Shown here: piece after piece, positions 42,920 through 51,817 of the stretch
Layout of the letters: every line of letters starts with the position of its first letter
Numbering within the stretch: position 1 is the stretch's first letter
Made by a program: the position numbers and the translations under genes
Notes under the pieces: generated by a model
Databases searched by the model: none
Told to the model about the DNA's origin: nothing
The model's input: the letters and a program-made list of their open reading frames with translations, nothing else
From: Larkinella sp965227735
GTDB lineage: Bacteria > Bacteroidota > Bacteroidia > Cytophagales > Spirosomataceae
Direction of reading: 5' to 3'
NCBI RefSeq assembly: GCF_965227735.1
Contig: NZ_OZ245776.1
Location: forward strand, 4,464,001-4,528,000
Length of the DNA: 64,000 nt

Positions 42920-43954
42920 ATGAATACACGAACCGAACTGGATTCTTTGGGCGAAATTGCCCTGATCGATCGCATCAACCGGGCATTTGGGCAAACCGCC
43001 CAGCCCGAAACCGTACGCGGAATTGGCGACGATGCGGCCGTGATCGATACCGGCGGACCGGATTACTGGCTCCTTTCTACCGACATGCTGCTGGAAGGCG
43101 TTCATTTCGATCTGGCCTATACGCCCCTGAAACACCTGGGATTCAAAGCCGTTGCGGTCAACGTATCCGACATTGCCGCCATGAACGGAATCCCTCTGCA
43201 AATCACGGTGAGTGTGGCCCTCAGCAACCGGTTTTCGGTCGAAGCCGTGGAGGAGTTATACGAAGGAATCAAAGCCGCCTGCGAAGCCTATCAGGTCGAT
43301 TTGATTGGGGGCGACACCACCTCCTCGCGCTCGGGACTGGTTATTTCGGTAACCGTAACGGGCCGGGTAGAACGGGATAAAATCACCTACCGCAATACCG
43401 CCCAGCCCAACGACGTCATCTGCGTGACGGGCGATCTGGGAGCGGCCTTCTGCGGATTGCAGTTATTGGAACGGGAAAAGCAGGTTTTTCTGGCCGATCC
43501 CACCATGCAGCCCGAAATCAGCGAAGACAAATCGTATGTGCTGGAACGGCAGCTTCGGCCTTCCGCACGCACCGACATTGTGTATGAACTCCGGGATCTG
43601 GGTGTAGTGCCAACGGCCATGATCGACGTGTCGGACGGCCTGGCTTCGGAACTGATTCACATCTGTACGCAATCCAAAACCGGGGCGGTTATTTTCGACG
43701 AAAACCTGCCGATCGACGATGTGACGTATCTGGCCGCTACCGAGCTGAACATCAGTCCCATCACGGCGGCTCTAAATGGTGGAGAAGACTACGAACTGCT
43801 GTTCACGATTCGTCCGCAGGAGTTCGAGAAACTAAAAAACCACGCCCGCATCACGCCCATCGGCTATCTCACCGACAAACCGGAATCGATTCTGCTGGCC
43901 ACCAAAGCCGGGCAATATACGCAGATTAAGGCGCAGGGGTGGAAACACTTTTAA
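42920..43954 (+). CDS. thiL: Thiamine-monophosphate kinase
   Basis: 344 aa. Signatures of ThiL: GIGDDAAVID near the N-terminus (Mg-ATP-binding Asp pair), STDMLLEGVHFD, GFKAVAVNVSDIAAMNG, LIGGDTTSS, VTGDLGAA, MIDVSDGLASEL and LNGGEDYELLFT. It phosphorylates thiamine monophosphate to the active cofactor thiamine pyrophosphate in the cytoplasm. No other thiamine gene and no TPP riboswitch is near; it stands alone after a terminator. Convergent with ManC across a word-repeat hairpin. Confidence 0.93.
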   Translation: MNTRTELDSLGEIALIDRINRAFGQTAQPETVRGIGDDAAVIDTGGPDYWLLSTDMLLEGVHFDLAYTPLKHLGFKAVAVNVSDIAAMNGIPLQITVSVALSNRFSVEAVEELYEGIKAACEAYQVDLIGGDTTSSRSGLVISVTVTGRVERDKITYRNTAQPNDVICVTGDLGAAFCGLQLLEREKQVFLADPTMQPEISEDKSYVLERQLRPSARTDIVYELRDLGVVPTAMIDVSDGLASELIHICTQSKTGAVIFDENLPIDDVTYLAATELNISPITAALNGGEDYELLFTIRPQEFEKLKNHARITPIGYLTDKPESILLATKAGQYTQIKAQGWKHF

Positions 43955-43960
43955 AAGGGA

Positions 43961-44060
43961 ATATCGAATATTGAATGTTGAATAACGAATGTCGAAATGG
44001 CGCTGCCTCTTTACTTCAATATTCGATATTCAACCTTCAGTATTCGATATTTATTCATTT
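43961..44060. repeat. Imperfect long hairpin of repeated GAATATTGAA words
   Basis: The left arm (about 43961-43999) and right arm (about 44013-44052) are reverse complements with about six mismatches over 40 nt. The arms consist of repeated ATCGAATATTGAA-like words. It separates the convergent genes thiL and manC and can act as a two-way transcript end. Confidence 0.7.
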
Positions 44061-44063
44061 CAA

Positions 44064-45137
44064 CTACACAAAGTGTATTCCATGATTCTTGGCATCGGCC
44101 ACGAATTCTTTCACTTTTTGCTCTTCATCTTTGGGGCAGATCATCAGAACACCGTCGAATTCGGCGACGATGTAACCTTCTAAGCCGCTGATAACGACCA
44201 GCTTACCCTTGGGTGTTTTGATGATGCTGTTGTTGGTATTGTAGAGCATGTGCGTGCCATCCGTGACGTTTTCATTTTCGTCTTTTTCGGATACTTCATA
44301 CAGCGACTTCCACGTTCCCAAATCCGACCAGCCAAAATCACTCAGCACGACATAAACGTTGTCGGCTTTTTCCATAATACCGTTGTCGATGGAGATATTT
44401 TTGCATAGCGAATAGGCTTTGTTGATAAACGAATGCTCCTTTTCGGTGAAATACCACTCGTCGCCCTCGGCAAAAATCTCTGCCGTTTCGGGCATGTAAC
44501 TTTCAAAAGCTTTACGAACGGCCTGCACATTCCAGACGAAAATTCCGGCATTCCAGACAAATTCACCACTTTCTACAAACTGTTTGGCCAACTCCAGATG
44601 CGGTTTTTCGGTGAATGTCTTCACTTTTTTACTGCCCTGATTGTCCGAGTCGGGGATGTATTGGATGTAGCCATAACCGGTATCGGGACGGCTGGGCTGG
44701 ATGCCGAGGGTAACCAGAATGTCCTGGGTGGCCGTGGCTGCCAGCGCAATCCGGATTGTGTCGCGGAATTCCTCTTCTTTCAGAATGATATGATCAGCCG
44801 GTGCAACGACCATGTTGGCTTCAGGATCTTGCCGGGCAATTTTATAGGCTGCATAGGCAATGCAGGGAGCGGTATTCCGGCGGACAGGTTCACACAGAAT
44901 CTGATCGTCGCTGAGATACGGAAGTTGTTCTTTCACCAGTTGCTGATACTCGGCGCTGGTCACAATATAAATATGCTCTTTCGGGCAAATTCCCTCGAAG
45001 CGGTCGGCGGTTTGCTGCAGGAGCGACTTGCCGGTTCCAAGAACGTCGTGAAATTGCTTGGGGTTGTTGGTACGACTAAACGGCCAGAAGCGAGTTCCGA
45101 CTCCGCCAGCCATGATAACGACATACGTATGGTTCAT
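44064..45137 (-). CDS. manC: Mannose-1-phosphate guanylyltransferase
   Basis: 357 aa, the single-domain form. The nucleotidyltransferase signature is IMAGGVGTRFWPFSRTNNPKQF near the N-terminus; the sugar-binding FTEKP motif is in VKTFTEKPHLEL, and GWSDLGTWKSLYE follows. No C-terminal isomerase domain, so not the bifunctional AlgA type. It makes GDP-mannose in the cytoplasm, a precursor for the mannose- or fucose-containing glycans that the 22-29 kb cluster probably builds. Confidence 0.9.
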   Translation of the reverse strand: MNHTYVVIMAGGVGTRFWPFSRTNNPKQFHDVLGTGKSLLQQTADRFEGICPKEHIYIVTSAEYQQLVKEQLPYLSDDQILCEPVRRNTAPCIAYAAYKIARQDPEANMVVAPADHIILKEEEFRDTIRIALAATATQDILVTLGIQPSRPDTGYGYIQYIPDSDNQGSKKVKTFTEKPHLELAKQFVESGEFVWNAGIFVWNVQAVRKAFESYMPETAEIFAEGDEWYFTEKEHSFINKAYSLCKNISIDNGIMEKADNVYVVLSDFGWSDLGTWKSLYEVSEKDENENVTDGTHMLYNTNNSIIKTPKGKLVVISGLEGYIVAEFDGVLMICPKDEEQKVKEFVADAKNHGIHFV

Positions 45138-45566
45138 AGTGAAGAATTCTGTGTATGGGATTAACCCTCTAAATTGAAGAAGGGGTTCCTAAACTACAAG
45201 GAATGCGTAAAAAAGTTAGTTAAGACGGGACTTTCTTATCGAAACACCAAATCGAATTATCGGACAAATATACGCAATCGCAAAATTAACGCGCCTGGAT
45301 GAAGGTCATGATTTCGTTAAATGAGCACTGCGGGGTGGGCAATGGTTAAAAACCCGTGAAGAACGTATACGGATCAATCTGGTTTTCAGGGTAAAGCCGG
45401 TTTACACAAAAAGGATCTTATTTTTTTATAATAAACTGATATTCAATGGTTTGAATAATAATTTAACAATTTAATCACGGGTTTGTGCTAATTTTTAGCA
45501 TTTATTGTAATTTTCTCCCGTTCCCTTTCCCGGAACGTATGAACCGTTGTTTAACTGGCCGTGATT
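45138..45566. promoter_or_regulatory. Upstream region of the TonB-dependent receptor with a candidate Bacteroidota promoter
   Basis: 429 bp between divergent starts (manC minus, receptor plus). The last 160 bp are strongly AT-rich. TTTG at 45482-45485 and TAATTTTC at 45508-45515 resemble the -33 TTTG and -7 TAnnTTTG boxes (last base off, spacer 22 nt) about 50 bp before the start. No cobalamin riboswitch conserved box was found. The promoter call is weak. Confidence 0.35.
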
Positions 45567-48500
45567 ATGAAAAAAAGCAGTACGCAACTTGCCCTTTTCG
45601 TTGGATTTTTTCTCTTGGTTACCATAAGTTGTTTTGCGCAAACAAAAATTTCAGGAACAGTAACCGAGAGTAACACCAAAATGCCCCTGATTGGGGTGAG
45701 CATCACCGTAAAGGGAACGGTGGCGGGTACAATCACTGATGCCAAAGGGCAATTTGCTTTAACGACCTCAGCTTCGGGGCCGTTGACGGTAGTGGTTTCG
45801 TCGGTGGGTTTTCAAACCCGGGAGATCGCCGTTGGCAACCAGTCGGACTTGAAAATCGAACTCAGAGAGCAGGTGATGCTGGGGCAGGAGGTGATCGTAT
45901 CGGCGTCGCGGGTGGAAGAAAGTGTGATGCAATCGCCGGTTTCGGTCGAAAAAATGGACATTCGGACCATTCAATCAGCACCAGCTGCCACCTTCTACGA
46001 TGCCCTGCTCAACCTGAAAGGTGTCGACATGAGCACCCAGAGTTTAATGTTCCGGTCGGTAAACGTGCGGGGGTTTAGTGCCAACGGCAACACGCGGGTG
46101 GTGCAATTGGTCGACGGTATGGACAACCAGGCACCGGGGCTGAACTTTTCGGTTGGCAATATTGCCGGTATCTCAGAATTGGACGTCGAAAGCGTCGAAC
46201 TGCTGCCCGGTGCGGCTTCGGCACTCTACGGCCCGAACGCGATCAACGGTTTGCTGCTGATGACGAGCAAGAATCCGTTTCAGTACCAGGGTTTGAGCGC
46301 GTATGCCAAAACCGGTATTATGTCGGCCAGCAACCGCAGTACGGCCACCACGCCTTTCTACGACGCGGGTATTCGCTACGCCAAAGCATTCAACAACCGG
46401 CTGGCTTTCAAGCTCAGTGCTTCCTACATTAGTGCTACCGACTGGCAGGCCACCGATACCCGTGACCAGAGTTTTGCGAACGGTTTTTCGCTGGGAAATG
46501 GCAACCGCCAGAACAACCCGGGGTACGACGGCATCAATATTTACGGTGATGCCAGTGCCAATTTAAATGCTTTTCAAAGCACGGTGGCGCAGCTTTTGCC
46601 GCTTCCCGTCGCTCAGATCGCCCTGATTTCGCCGGATCTGGCCCGCATCATCGGGGGCGTCAACCAACTTTCGGCGGCTACCAATATTCCGGCTACGCAG
46701 ATCGTCAACGATGTGCTGTTGCCCAACGTAACGGTTTCCCGAACGGGCTACAACGAAAGTGACCTGATTAACTACAAAGTCAGCAGCCTGAAACTCAATG
46801 GCGCGTTGCATTACCGCATCAATGACAACCTGGAGGCCATTGTGCAAGGCAACTGGGGAACGGGAACGACCGGCTACACGGGGCAGGACCGGTTTTATAT
46901 CAAAGCATTCAGCATCGGTCAGTACAAAGTCGAATTGAAGGGCTCTAACTTTTTCATTCGGGGCTATACGACCCAGGAACGTTCCGGCGATTCGTTTTCC
47001 ATCGGACTTTTGGGGCAGGGCATCAACGAAGCCTGGAAACCCAGCCTGGACCAGAGCAATTTAGTAGGATCGTGGTTCCCGCAGTATGCTTTCGCCTACG
47101 CTGGTGGCGCTTTGCAGACCTTCAGTACGGCGCTTCAGCAGGCGCTGGCCACCAATCCGGCCACGGCCTACCAGACGGCATTGAGTGCCGTGAATGCGGT
47201 TTCCGGCACCTTGCACACCACCGCCCGCACCACCGCCGATCAGGGGCGGTTTTTGCCGGGGACTGATCAGTTCAACCAGGCTTTGACGACAGTGACGGGG
47301 CGGCCGCTGCCCGGCTCGCTGCCCAACCTCGGGGCGAAATTTATGGACAAAACGAACCTCTACCACGGGGAGTTTATGTACAATTTCACCAAGCTGATCG
47401 ATCCGAAAATGGTGGAAATTCTGGTGGGCGGTAACTACCGCCAATACGCCCTGAATTCCAGCGGAACCATTTTTGCGCTCGACGAAAACAATAACGAGTA
47501 TCGAATCAATGAGTTCGGGGGCTACGCGCAGGCTTCCAAAACCGTGGCCGAAATCCTGAAGCTGACGGGTTCGGTTCGATACGATAAAAACAGCAATTTC
47601 AAGGGGCAGTTCAGCCCCCGCTTGTCGGCAGTTTTGACCCTGGCCAAGTCCCACAACATTCGGGCGTCGTTTCAGCGCGGTTTCCGGATTCCGACAACGC
47701 AGTCGCAGTACATCGATTTAAACACGCCCACGAGTCACTTGATTGGCGGGTTGAAGCAGTTCAGAGACAAGTATAATTTTGGAACCAATCCGGCCTATAC
47801 ACTGGAGTCGGTTCGGGCCTTCGGTGATGCGCTGCAAAAAGGAACTGCCTTGTCGCAGGCGTCTCAATTGCTGCAACGCTACAAGGATGCCCAGTGGGAT
47901 CCGGAGCGGGTGGAGACCTACGAGATTGGTTATAAGGCGCTTATCAAAAATAAGTTATTCATCGATGCCTATTATTATTACAACCGCTTCCTGAATTTTG
48001 AAGGGATTCAGGCTACCATTCAGGGTACGCAACCAGCCACGGTCGACAACCCGGCCTCTTTGCTGCAGCTTCTGAGCAGTACCACACGAACCACCTACGG
48101 TTTTTATGTCAATGCGCCGGTGCAGGTGAAAAATCACGGCTGGGCCGTCAGTGCCGATTATTTGCTGCCCGGTAATTTCGTCGTAGGGGGCAATGTGGCA
48201 TACAATGCGCTGGCAGATCGTGACAAATTGCCGACCGGTTTTGTGACCTTCTTTAATTCACCCAAATACCGCTACAATCTGTCGGTGAGTAACCGCAACC
48301 TTCGCAACAGCGGTTTTGGGTTTAACATTGTTTTCCGGCACCAGGATTCGTTTTTGTGGGAATCGAGTTTTGCCAATCCTGAAGCGACGCTGCTCCGGAA
48401 AACCGAGATTCCCGCATTCGGATCGCTCGACGCGCAGGTGAGCAAACGCATTCCGGGGATCAGGTCGGTTTTGAAAGTGGGCGGTACGAATGTGCTGGGA

Positions 48501-48587
48501 AAATTGTATACCCAGGCTTGGGGCAATCCAGGTGTGGGCGGCATGTACTACGTTTCGCTGACGTTCGACGAGCTGATGAATCGCTAA
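45567..48587 (+). CDS. TonB-dependent outer-membrane receptor with CarboxypepD_reg-like domain
   Basis: 1006 aa from ATG at 45567 (GTG two codons upstream is less likely). Signal peptide ALFVGFFLLVTISCFAQ. Residues about 25-110 form the carboxypeptidase-regulatory-like domain (ISGTVTESNTKMPLIGVSI, VSSVGFQTREIAV). The plug follows (VNVRGFSANGNTRVVQLVDGMDNQAPG, ALYGPNAINGLLLMTSKNP), then a 22-strand barrel ending in an aromatic strand (YYVSLTFDELMNR). No SusD-like gene is adjacent, so it is not a SusCD glycan importer; siderophore, cofactor or peptide uptake is possible. Convergent with the B12-binding regulator, 54 bp apart. Confidence 0.87.
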   Translation: MKKSSTQLALFVGFFLLVTISCFAQTKISGTVTESNTKMPLIGVSITVKGTVAGTITDAKGQFALTTSASGPLTVVVSSVGFQTREIAVGNQSDLKIELREQVMLGQEVIVSASRVEESVMQSPVSVEKMDIRTIQSAPAATFYDALLNLKGVDMSTQSLMFRSVNVRGFSANGNTRVVQLVDGMDNQAPGLNFSVGNIAGISELDVESVELLPGAASALYGPNAINGLLLMTSKNPFQYQGLSAYAKTGIMSASNRSTATTPFYDAGIRYAKAFNNRLAFKLSASYISATDWQATDTRDQSFANGFSLGNGNRQNNPGYDGINIYGDASANLNAFQSTVAQLLPLPVAQIALISPDLARIIGGVNQLSAATNIPATQIVNDVLLPNVTVSRTGYNESDLINYKVSSLKLNGALHYRINDNLEAIVQGNWGTGTTGYTGQDRFYIKAFSIGQYKVELKGSNFFIRGYTTQERSGDSFSIGLLGQGINEAWKPSLDQSNLVGSWFPQYAFAYAGGALQTFSTALQQALATNPATAYQTALSAVNAVSGTLHTTARTTADQGRFLPGTDQFNQALTTVTGRPLPGSLPNLGAKFMDKTNLYHGEFMYNFTKLIDPKMVEILVGGNYRQYALNSSGTIFALDENNNEYRINEFGGYAQASKTVAEILKLTGSVRYDKNSNFKGQFSPRLSAVLTLAKSHNIRASFQRGFRIPTTQSQYIDLNTPTSHLIGGLKQFRDKYNFGTNPAYTLESVRAFGDALQKGTALSQASQLLQRYKDAQWDPERVETYEIGYKALIKNKLFIDAYYYYNRFLNFEGIQATIQGTQPATVDNPASLLQLLSSTTRTTYGFYVNAPVQVKNHGWAVSADYLLPGNFVVGGNVAYNALADRDKLPTGFVTFFNSPKYRYNLSVSNRNLRNSGFGFNIVFRHQDSFLWESSFANPEATLLRKTEIPAFGSLDAQVSKRIPGIRSVLKVGGTNVLGKLYTQAWGNPGVGGMYYVSLTFDELMNR

Positions 48588-48641
48588 AAGTTTGGCAGGA
48601 AGAAATACCGCCAGGCAGTCACGTCAGGGCTGTCTGCTTTT

Positions 48642-49520
48642 TCAGGTACCGGCGATGCGAATCAGATCCTCGGCGTTGTTGACGATCGTGGTGTTGGGCG
48701 AAGTGCGAATATCCTGACCAACCACCTGATACCCCGTAAACAACAGGTGAGCGTCCGGGAAAGCGTTGGCTAATTTATCGACATACGGCTGCACCTCGTG
48801 GTTGCTGGGCGACGACGTAATGGACGCGAAGATACAGTCCGGTTTATGCAATTTGTAGGCAAATTCCAGCTCCTTGAACGGCAGACTCTGGCCCAGATAA
48901 ATCACTTTGTTGTTCCGCGCCCGGATCACATAATTGGCAAACAACAACCCGATTTCATGTAACTCGCCTTCCGGTAAAAAAAGCAGGTATTTTTTAGCCA
49001 ATGGGTGTTGTTTGTTCACCTGACCGTCGATGGCAACGATGATTTTCTGGCGAATCAGATTCGACATGAAATGCTCCTGCGCCGGGCCGATGGAACCCGT
49101 CACCCAGAGCGTACCGATGCGGCTGAGGAAAGGATAGATGATGTAGATCATCGTGTTTTCGAAGCCAAACTGCAGAATATTGGTACTGATTATTTTTTCA
49201 AACCGATCTTCATCCAGATCGATCATCGAAATGGTCAGGGCGTGAATCTGATCCGGGTAATTGAGCTTGCGATCCGAAATCGTCATGACCTCATTGGTCA
49301 TTTCGCTCAGCGACATTTTGGAAATCTCGGAGATTTTAAAACCGTGGTCTTTCAGGAGCGAAATATTGAGGACCAGTTTCAAATCCAGGTCATCGTAGGT
49401 GCGGATGTTGGTGTCTGTCCGCTTGGGCGAAATAATATTATAACGTTGTTCCCAGATCCGAAGCGTGTGGGCTTTGATTCCGGAAAGCTGCTCCAGATCC
49501 TTGATTGAGTAATTACTCAT
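48642..49520 (-). CDS. MerR-family regulator with cobalamin-binding domain (CarH/LitR-like light sensor)
   Basis: 292 aa. Residues 1-75 are a MerR helix-turn-helix (YSIKDLEQLSGIKAHTLRIWEQRY). Residues about 90-165 form the B12 helical bundle with the W-x9-EH cap motif (Trp139, Glu149, His150). Residues 170-292 are the B12-binding Rossmann fold with E-x-H-x2-G (Glu186, His188, Gly191), His188 being the expected lower cobalt ligand, and the SITSSPSN loop. In Thermus CarH and Myxococcus CarA this layout binds adenosylcobalamin and represses carotenoid genes in the dark; light releases the DNA. The next gene upstream (49743) is a carotenoid enzyme. Val140 replaces the CarH His that ligates cobalt after light. 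A palindrome at 49645-49660 is a candidate operator. Confidence 0.85.
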   Translation of the reverse strand: MSNYSIKDLEQLSGIKAHTLRIWEQRYNIISPKRTDTNIRTYDDLDLKLVLNISLLKDHGFKISEISKMSLSEMTNEVMTISDRKLNYPDQIHALTISMIDLDEDRFEKIISTNILQFGFENTMIYIIYPFLSRIGTLWVTGSIGPAQEHFMSNLIRQKIIVAIDGQVNKQHPLAKKYLLFLPEGELHEIGLLFANYVIRARNNKVIYLGQSLPFKELEFAYKLHKPDCIFASITSSPSNHEVQPYVDKLANAFPDAHLLFTGYQVVGQDIRTSPNTTIVNNAEDLIRIAGT

Positions 49521-49644
49521 GGGAATTGTACAAATTATAGTTGACCTAAGCCATTTGATTTGAAAAACAAGCGACGTATAAGCGTCATTATGTGCAATTC
49601 AATCAAATTAAACCCTATAAAACCAGGGACAAGATACCAAAGAT

Positions 49645-49660
49645 TGTTAATATATTAACA
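49645..49660. promoter_or_regulatory. Perfect 16-nt palindrome upstream of the B12-binding regulator, candidate operator
   Basis: TGTTAATATATTAACA is a perfect dyad, 125 bp upstream of the regulator start, in the 222-bp gap after the carotenoid gene. MerR-type dimers bind such dyads. Assignment is by position and symmetry only. Confidence 0.4.
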
Positions 49661-49742
49661 TCTCAGGAGACTAAAAATTGTAATAATCGGATATTGAATA
49701 AACACCGCTCAATTCTGTATAACCACTGGTGACTGGAAATGT

Positions 49743-50390
49743 TTATGGTTTAGTCAGGAAGAATACCAGATTCATGGCAGCAAAAAACAGAAACTGGAGA
49801 ATCAGTAATGGCAGTGCGAGACGGTTTTCTTTTCGAAAGGGTAAACCGTACCAGATGCCAAGTATGATCAGCGACACGATCCACCAGCCCAGGTAATTTC
49901 GGATCGGGATATCGGCTTCGAACCAGTTCCAGAAATCGAGACGGATGGCAACCGGCTCAATCAGAAGGTCGAGCAACACCATCAGCAAGGCCGCCACAAT
50001 CGTTTTCAAGTACACCCGGAGCGGCAAGGCATCGCAAATTACCCCGCAGCAATAGGTCAGCATCAGCCAGTTGATGCCAATGACAACCGGAACGTCCCAG
50101 AGCTTCCAGCCGAGCGTTTCACCATAGACGTAATTGCCGAACACAAAACCGGTATGCACGCCCAGCACCTCAATCAGAAAACCCCATAAAATGGCCAGAA
50201 TGCAGTAAAACCGGAAAGACGGTTTCCAGTCGGTATGAAACGCCAGCAACAGCAGCAGGGAGCCCAGCAGGTTATACGGCACGAGGCTGCGGAAGAGCGG
50301 AGCCAGCGAAGGCGTTTGCAACCCGATGACACCTGCAGTATAGGCCAGAATGAGGAGCGTCAGCACGGGGCGGTAAAATCGATCGGGCAT
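49743..50390 (-). CDS. cruF: Carotenoid biosynthesis membrane protein (CruF-type hydratase)
   Basis: 215 aa from ATG at 50390 (MPDRFYRPVLT); an upstream start adds 13 residues. Six to seven transmembrane helices. The conserved segment GFLIEVLGVHTGFVFGNYVYG, then WDVPVVIGINWLMLTYC, and the acidic DLLIEPVAIRLDFW helix are typical of the DUF422/CruF family. CruF adds water to the 1',2' end of psi-end carotenoids such as gamma-carotene, on the way to myxol- or saproxanthin-type pigments common in this phylum. It lies 82 bp downstream of tRNA-His and 222 bp upstream of the B12-binding regulator, same strand. No crtB, crtI or crtY in the window. Confidence 0.83.
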   Translation of the reverse strand: MPDRFYRPVLTLLILAYTAGVIGLQTPSLAPLFRSLVPYNLLGSLLLLLAFHTDWKPSFRFYCILAILWGFLIEVLGVHTGFVFGNYVYGETLGWKLWDVPVVIGINWLMLTYCCGVICDALPLRVYLKTIVAALLMVLLDLLIEPVAIRLDFWNWFEADIPIRNYLGWWIVSLIILGIWYGLPFRKENRLALPLLILQFLFFAAMNLVFFLTKP

Positions 50391-50472
50391 GACGGAGTTG
50401 CTGGGTGAAAGGATCAAAAAACGAAGCAAAAAGGCGTAAAAAAGGCCCTGTCAAAAACAGGGCCATCGGGAG

Positions 50473-50547
50473 GGAGAAAGACGGGTCTCGAACCCGCGAC
50501 CTCCAGAACCACAATCTGGCGCTCTAACCAACTGAGCTACATCCTCC
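50473..50547 (-). tRNA. tRNA-His(GTG)
   Basis: On the minus strand the sequence folds as a cloverleaf: acceptor GAGGATG/CTTTCTC (one mismatch), D arm GCTC-GAGC, anticodon stem CCAGA-TCTGG with loop TTGTGGT (anticodon GTG), and T arm GCGGG-TTCGAGA-CCCGT. A genome-encoded G at -1 (50547) faces C73 (50473), the hallmark of bacterial tRNA-His. CCA is not encoded. Confidence 0.95.
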
Positions 50548-50572
50548 GTATTATGACGCAAAAGTAATAAAA

Positions 50573-50655
50573 AATGATGAATGATGAATGATGAGCGATG
50601 AAAATTTATTCGCAAACGCGATCCATCGTTCATCAGCCATCATTCATCATCGTTT
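50573..50655. repeat. Imperfect hairpin of repeated GATGAAT words
   Basis: The left arm (about 50573-50604) of ATGATGAATGATGAATGATGAGCGATG pairs with the right arm (about 50620-50653), with a few mismatches. It sits just after the superoxide dismutase stop and before tRNA-His, and uses almost the same word as the hairpin at 7574-7670. Confidence 0.65.
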
Positions 50656-50656
50656 C

Positions 50657-51265
50657 TTAAACCGCTTTCGTATACCGGTCGTCGGCACCTTTCCAGTCGA
50701 CCAGGTTCCACCAGGCGGCAATGTAGTCGGGGCGTTTGTTCTGGTATTTCAGGTAGTAAGCATGTTCCCACACGTCCAGACCGAGGATGGGCGTACCTTT
50801 TACGTCGGCGATGTCCATCAGTGGGTTATCCTGATTCGGCGTTGAGGTCACGGCCAGTTCACCGTCGGCTGTAACGATCAGCCACGCCCAGCCCGAACCG
50901 AAACGCGTGGTTGCGGCTTTGGTAAATTCTTCTTTGAACGCATCGAACGAACCAAACTTCTGCGTAATGGCTTCGGCCAGTTTGCCGGTGGGCTCACCAC
51001 CGCCGTCGGGCGACAGAATGCCCCAGAAAAACGTATGATTCCAATGGCCTCCACCATTATTCCGAACTGCCACCGGATATTTGCTGATGTCGGCGACCAG
51101 CTCTTCGATCGACTTGCCTTCCAATTCGGTGCCTTTCACCGCATTGTTGAGGTTGGTCACATACGCATTGTGGTGCTTGCCGTGGTGAATTTCCATCGTC
51201 TGTTGGTCGATGTTGGGTTCCAGCGCATTGCTCGGATAAGGCAGGGGAGCTAATTCAAAAGCCAT
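50657..51265 (-). CDS. sodA: Superoxide dismutase, Mn-type
   Basis: 202 aa from ATG at 51265 (MAFELAPLPYP); a longer frame to 51292 lacks support. Metal ligands: His27 (EIHHGKHH), His77 (GGHWNHTFFW), Asp164 and His168 (DVWEHAYY). Gly in place of the FeSOD Gln before WNH and Gln145 in TPNQDNPL point to manganese preference, although cambialistic use is possible. It removes superoxide in the cytoplasm. It stands alone between tadA and tRNA-His. Confidence 0.93.
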   Translation of the reverse strand: MAFELAPLPYPSNALEPNIDQQTMEIHHGKHHNAYVTNLNNAVKGTELEGKSIEELVADISKYPVAVRNNGGGHWNHTFFWGILSPDGGGEPTGKLAEAITQKFGSFDAFKEEFTKAATTRFGSGWAWLIVTADGELAVTSTPNQDNPLMDIADVKGTPILGLDVWEHAYYLKYQNKRPDYIAAWWNLVDWKGADDRYTKAV

Positions 51266-51332
51266 ATTATGATTTGTTATAAGGTTAGACATACATAAAA
51301 GTTGTCAAACGCGATAACAGCGACTTTTTCAT

Positions 51333-51770
51333 TTATGTTCGTAAGCCTCGAAAAAAGTTACTCAGCAAGTGCATACTTTCGTCGGCCAAAATGCCCGTCG
51401 TGAGCCGGGTTTTGGGGTGAAGCAGCGACGGTTTTACGTTCGAGTACCCTCTTTTGGGATCGGGAGCACCAATAACAATTCGTCCAATTTGCGCCCAGAA
51501 CAACGCGCCCGCACACATTGGACAAGGTTCCAGCGTAACATACAAGATGCAATCGGTCAGGTATTTAGAACCCAGAAATTGTTCGGCCGACGTCAGGGCG
51601 AGCAGTTCGGCGTGGGCCGTTACGTCGGTCAGCCGTTCGGTTTGATTGTAGCCTTTGGCAATAACCCGGTTTCGGCATACCACGACAGCACCGACCGGAA
51701 TTTCGCCCTCCTCAAACGCATATTCCGCCTGTTGAAGGGCCATTCCCATGAAGTACTCGTCGTTGAACAT
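51333..51770 (-). CDS. tadA: tRNA-specific adenosine deaminase
   Basis: 145 aa. Zinc site His53-Ala-Glu55 (TAHAELLAL) and Cys83/Cys86 (EPCPMCAGALFWAQIGRIVIGA). N-terminus YFMGMALQQAEYAFEEGEIPVGAVVV is typical of TadA. It converts A34 to inosine in tRNA-Arg(ACG). Guanine deaminase-type relatives share the fold, but length and motif fit TadA. It follows the adhesin gene by about 50 bp on the same strand. Confidence 0.92.
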   Translation of the reverse strand: MFNDEYFMGMALQQAEYAFEEGEIPVGAVVVCRNRVIAKGYNQTERLTDVTAHAELLALTSAEQFLGSKYLTDCILYVTLEPCPMCAGALFWAQIGRIVIGAPDPKRGYSNVKPSLLHPKTRLTTGILADESMHLLSNFFRGLRT

Positions 51771-51817
51771 CCGCCGGAACGTTTCTGGTCAGACTACCTT
51801 CGTAGCCCGACCAAAAG

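Noticed and set aside
45138..45566. Cobalamin riboswitch before the TonB receptor, suggested by the nearby B12-binding regulator
   Set aside because: No B12-box sequence or matching stem pattern could be found in this gap.
45567..48587. SusC of a SusCD glycan-uptake pair
   Set aside because: No SusD-like lipoprotein follows; the next gene is on the opposite strand and is a regulator.
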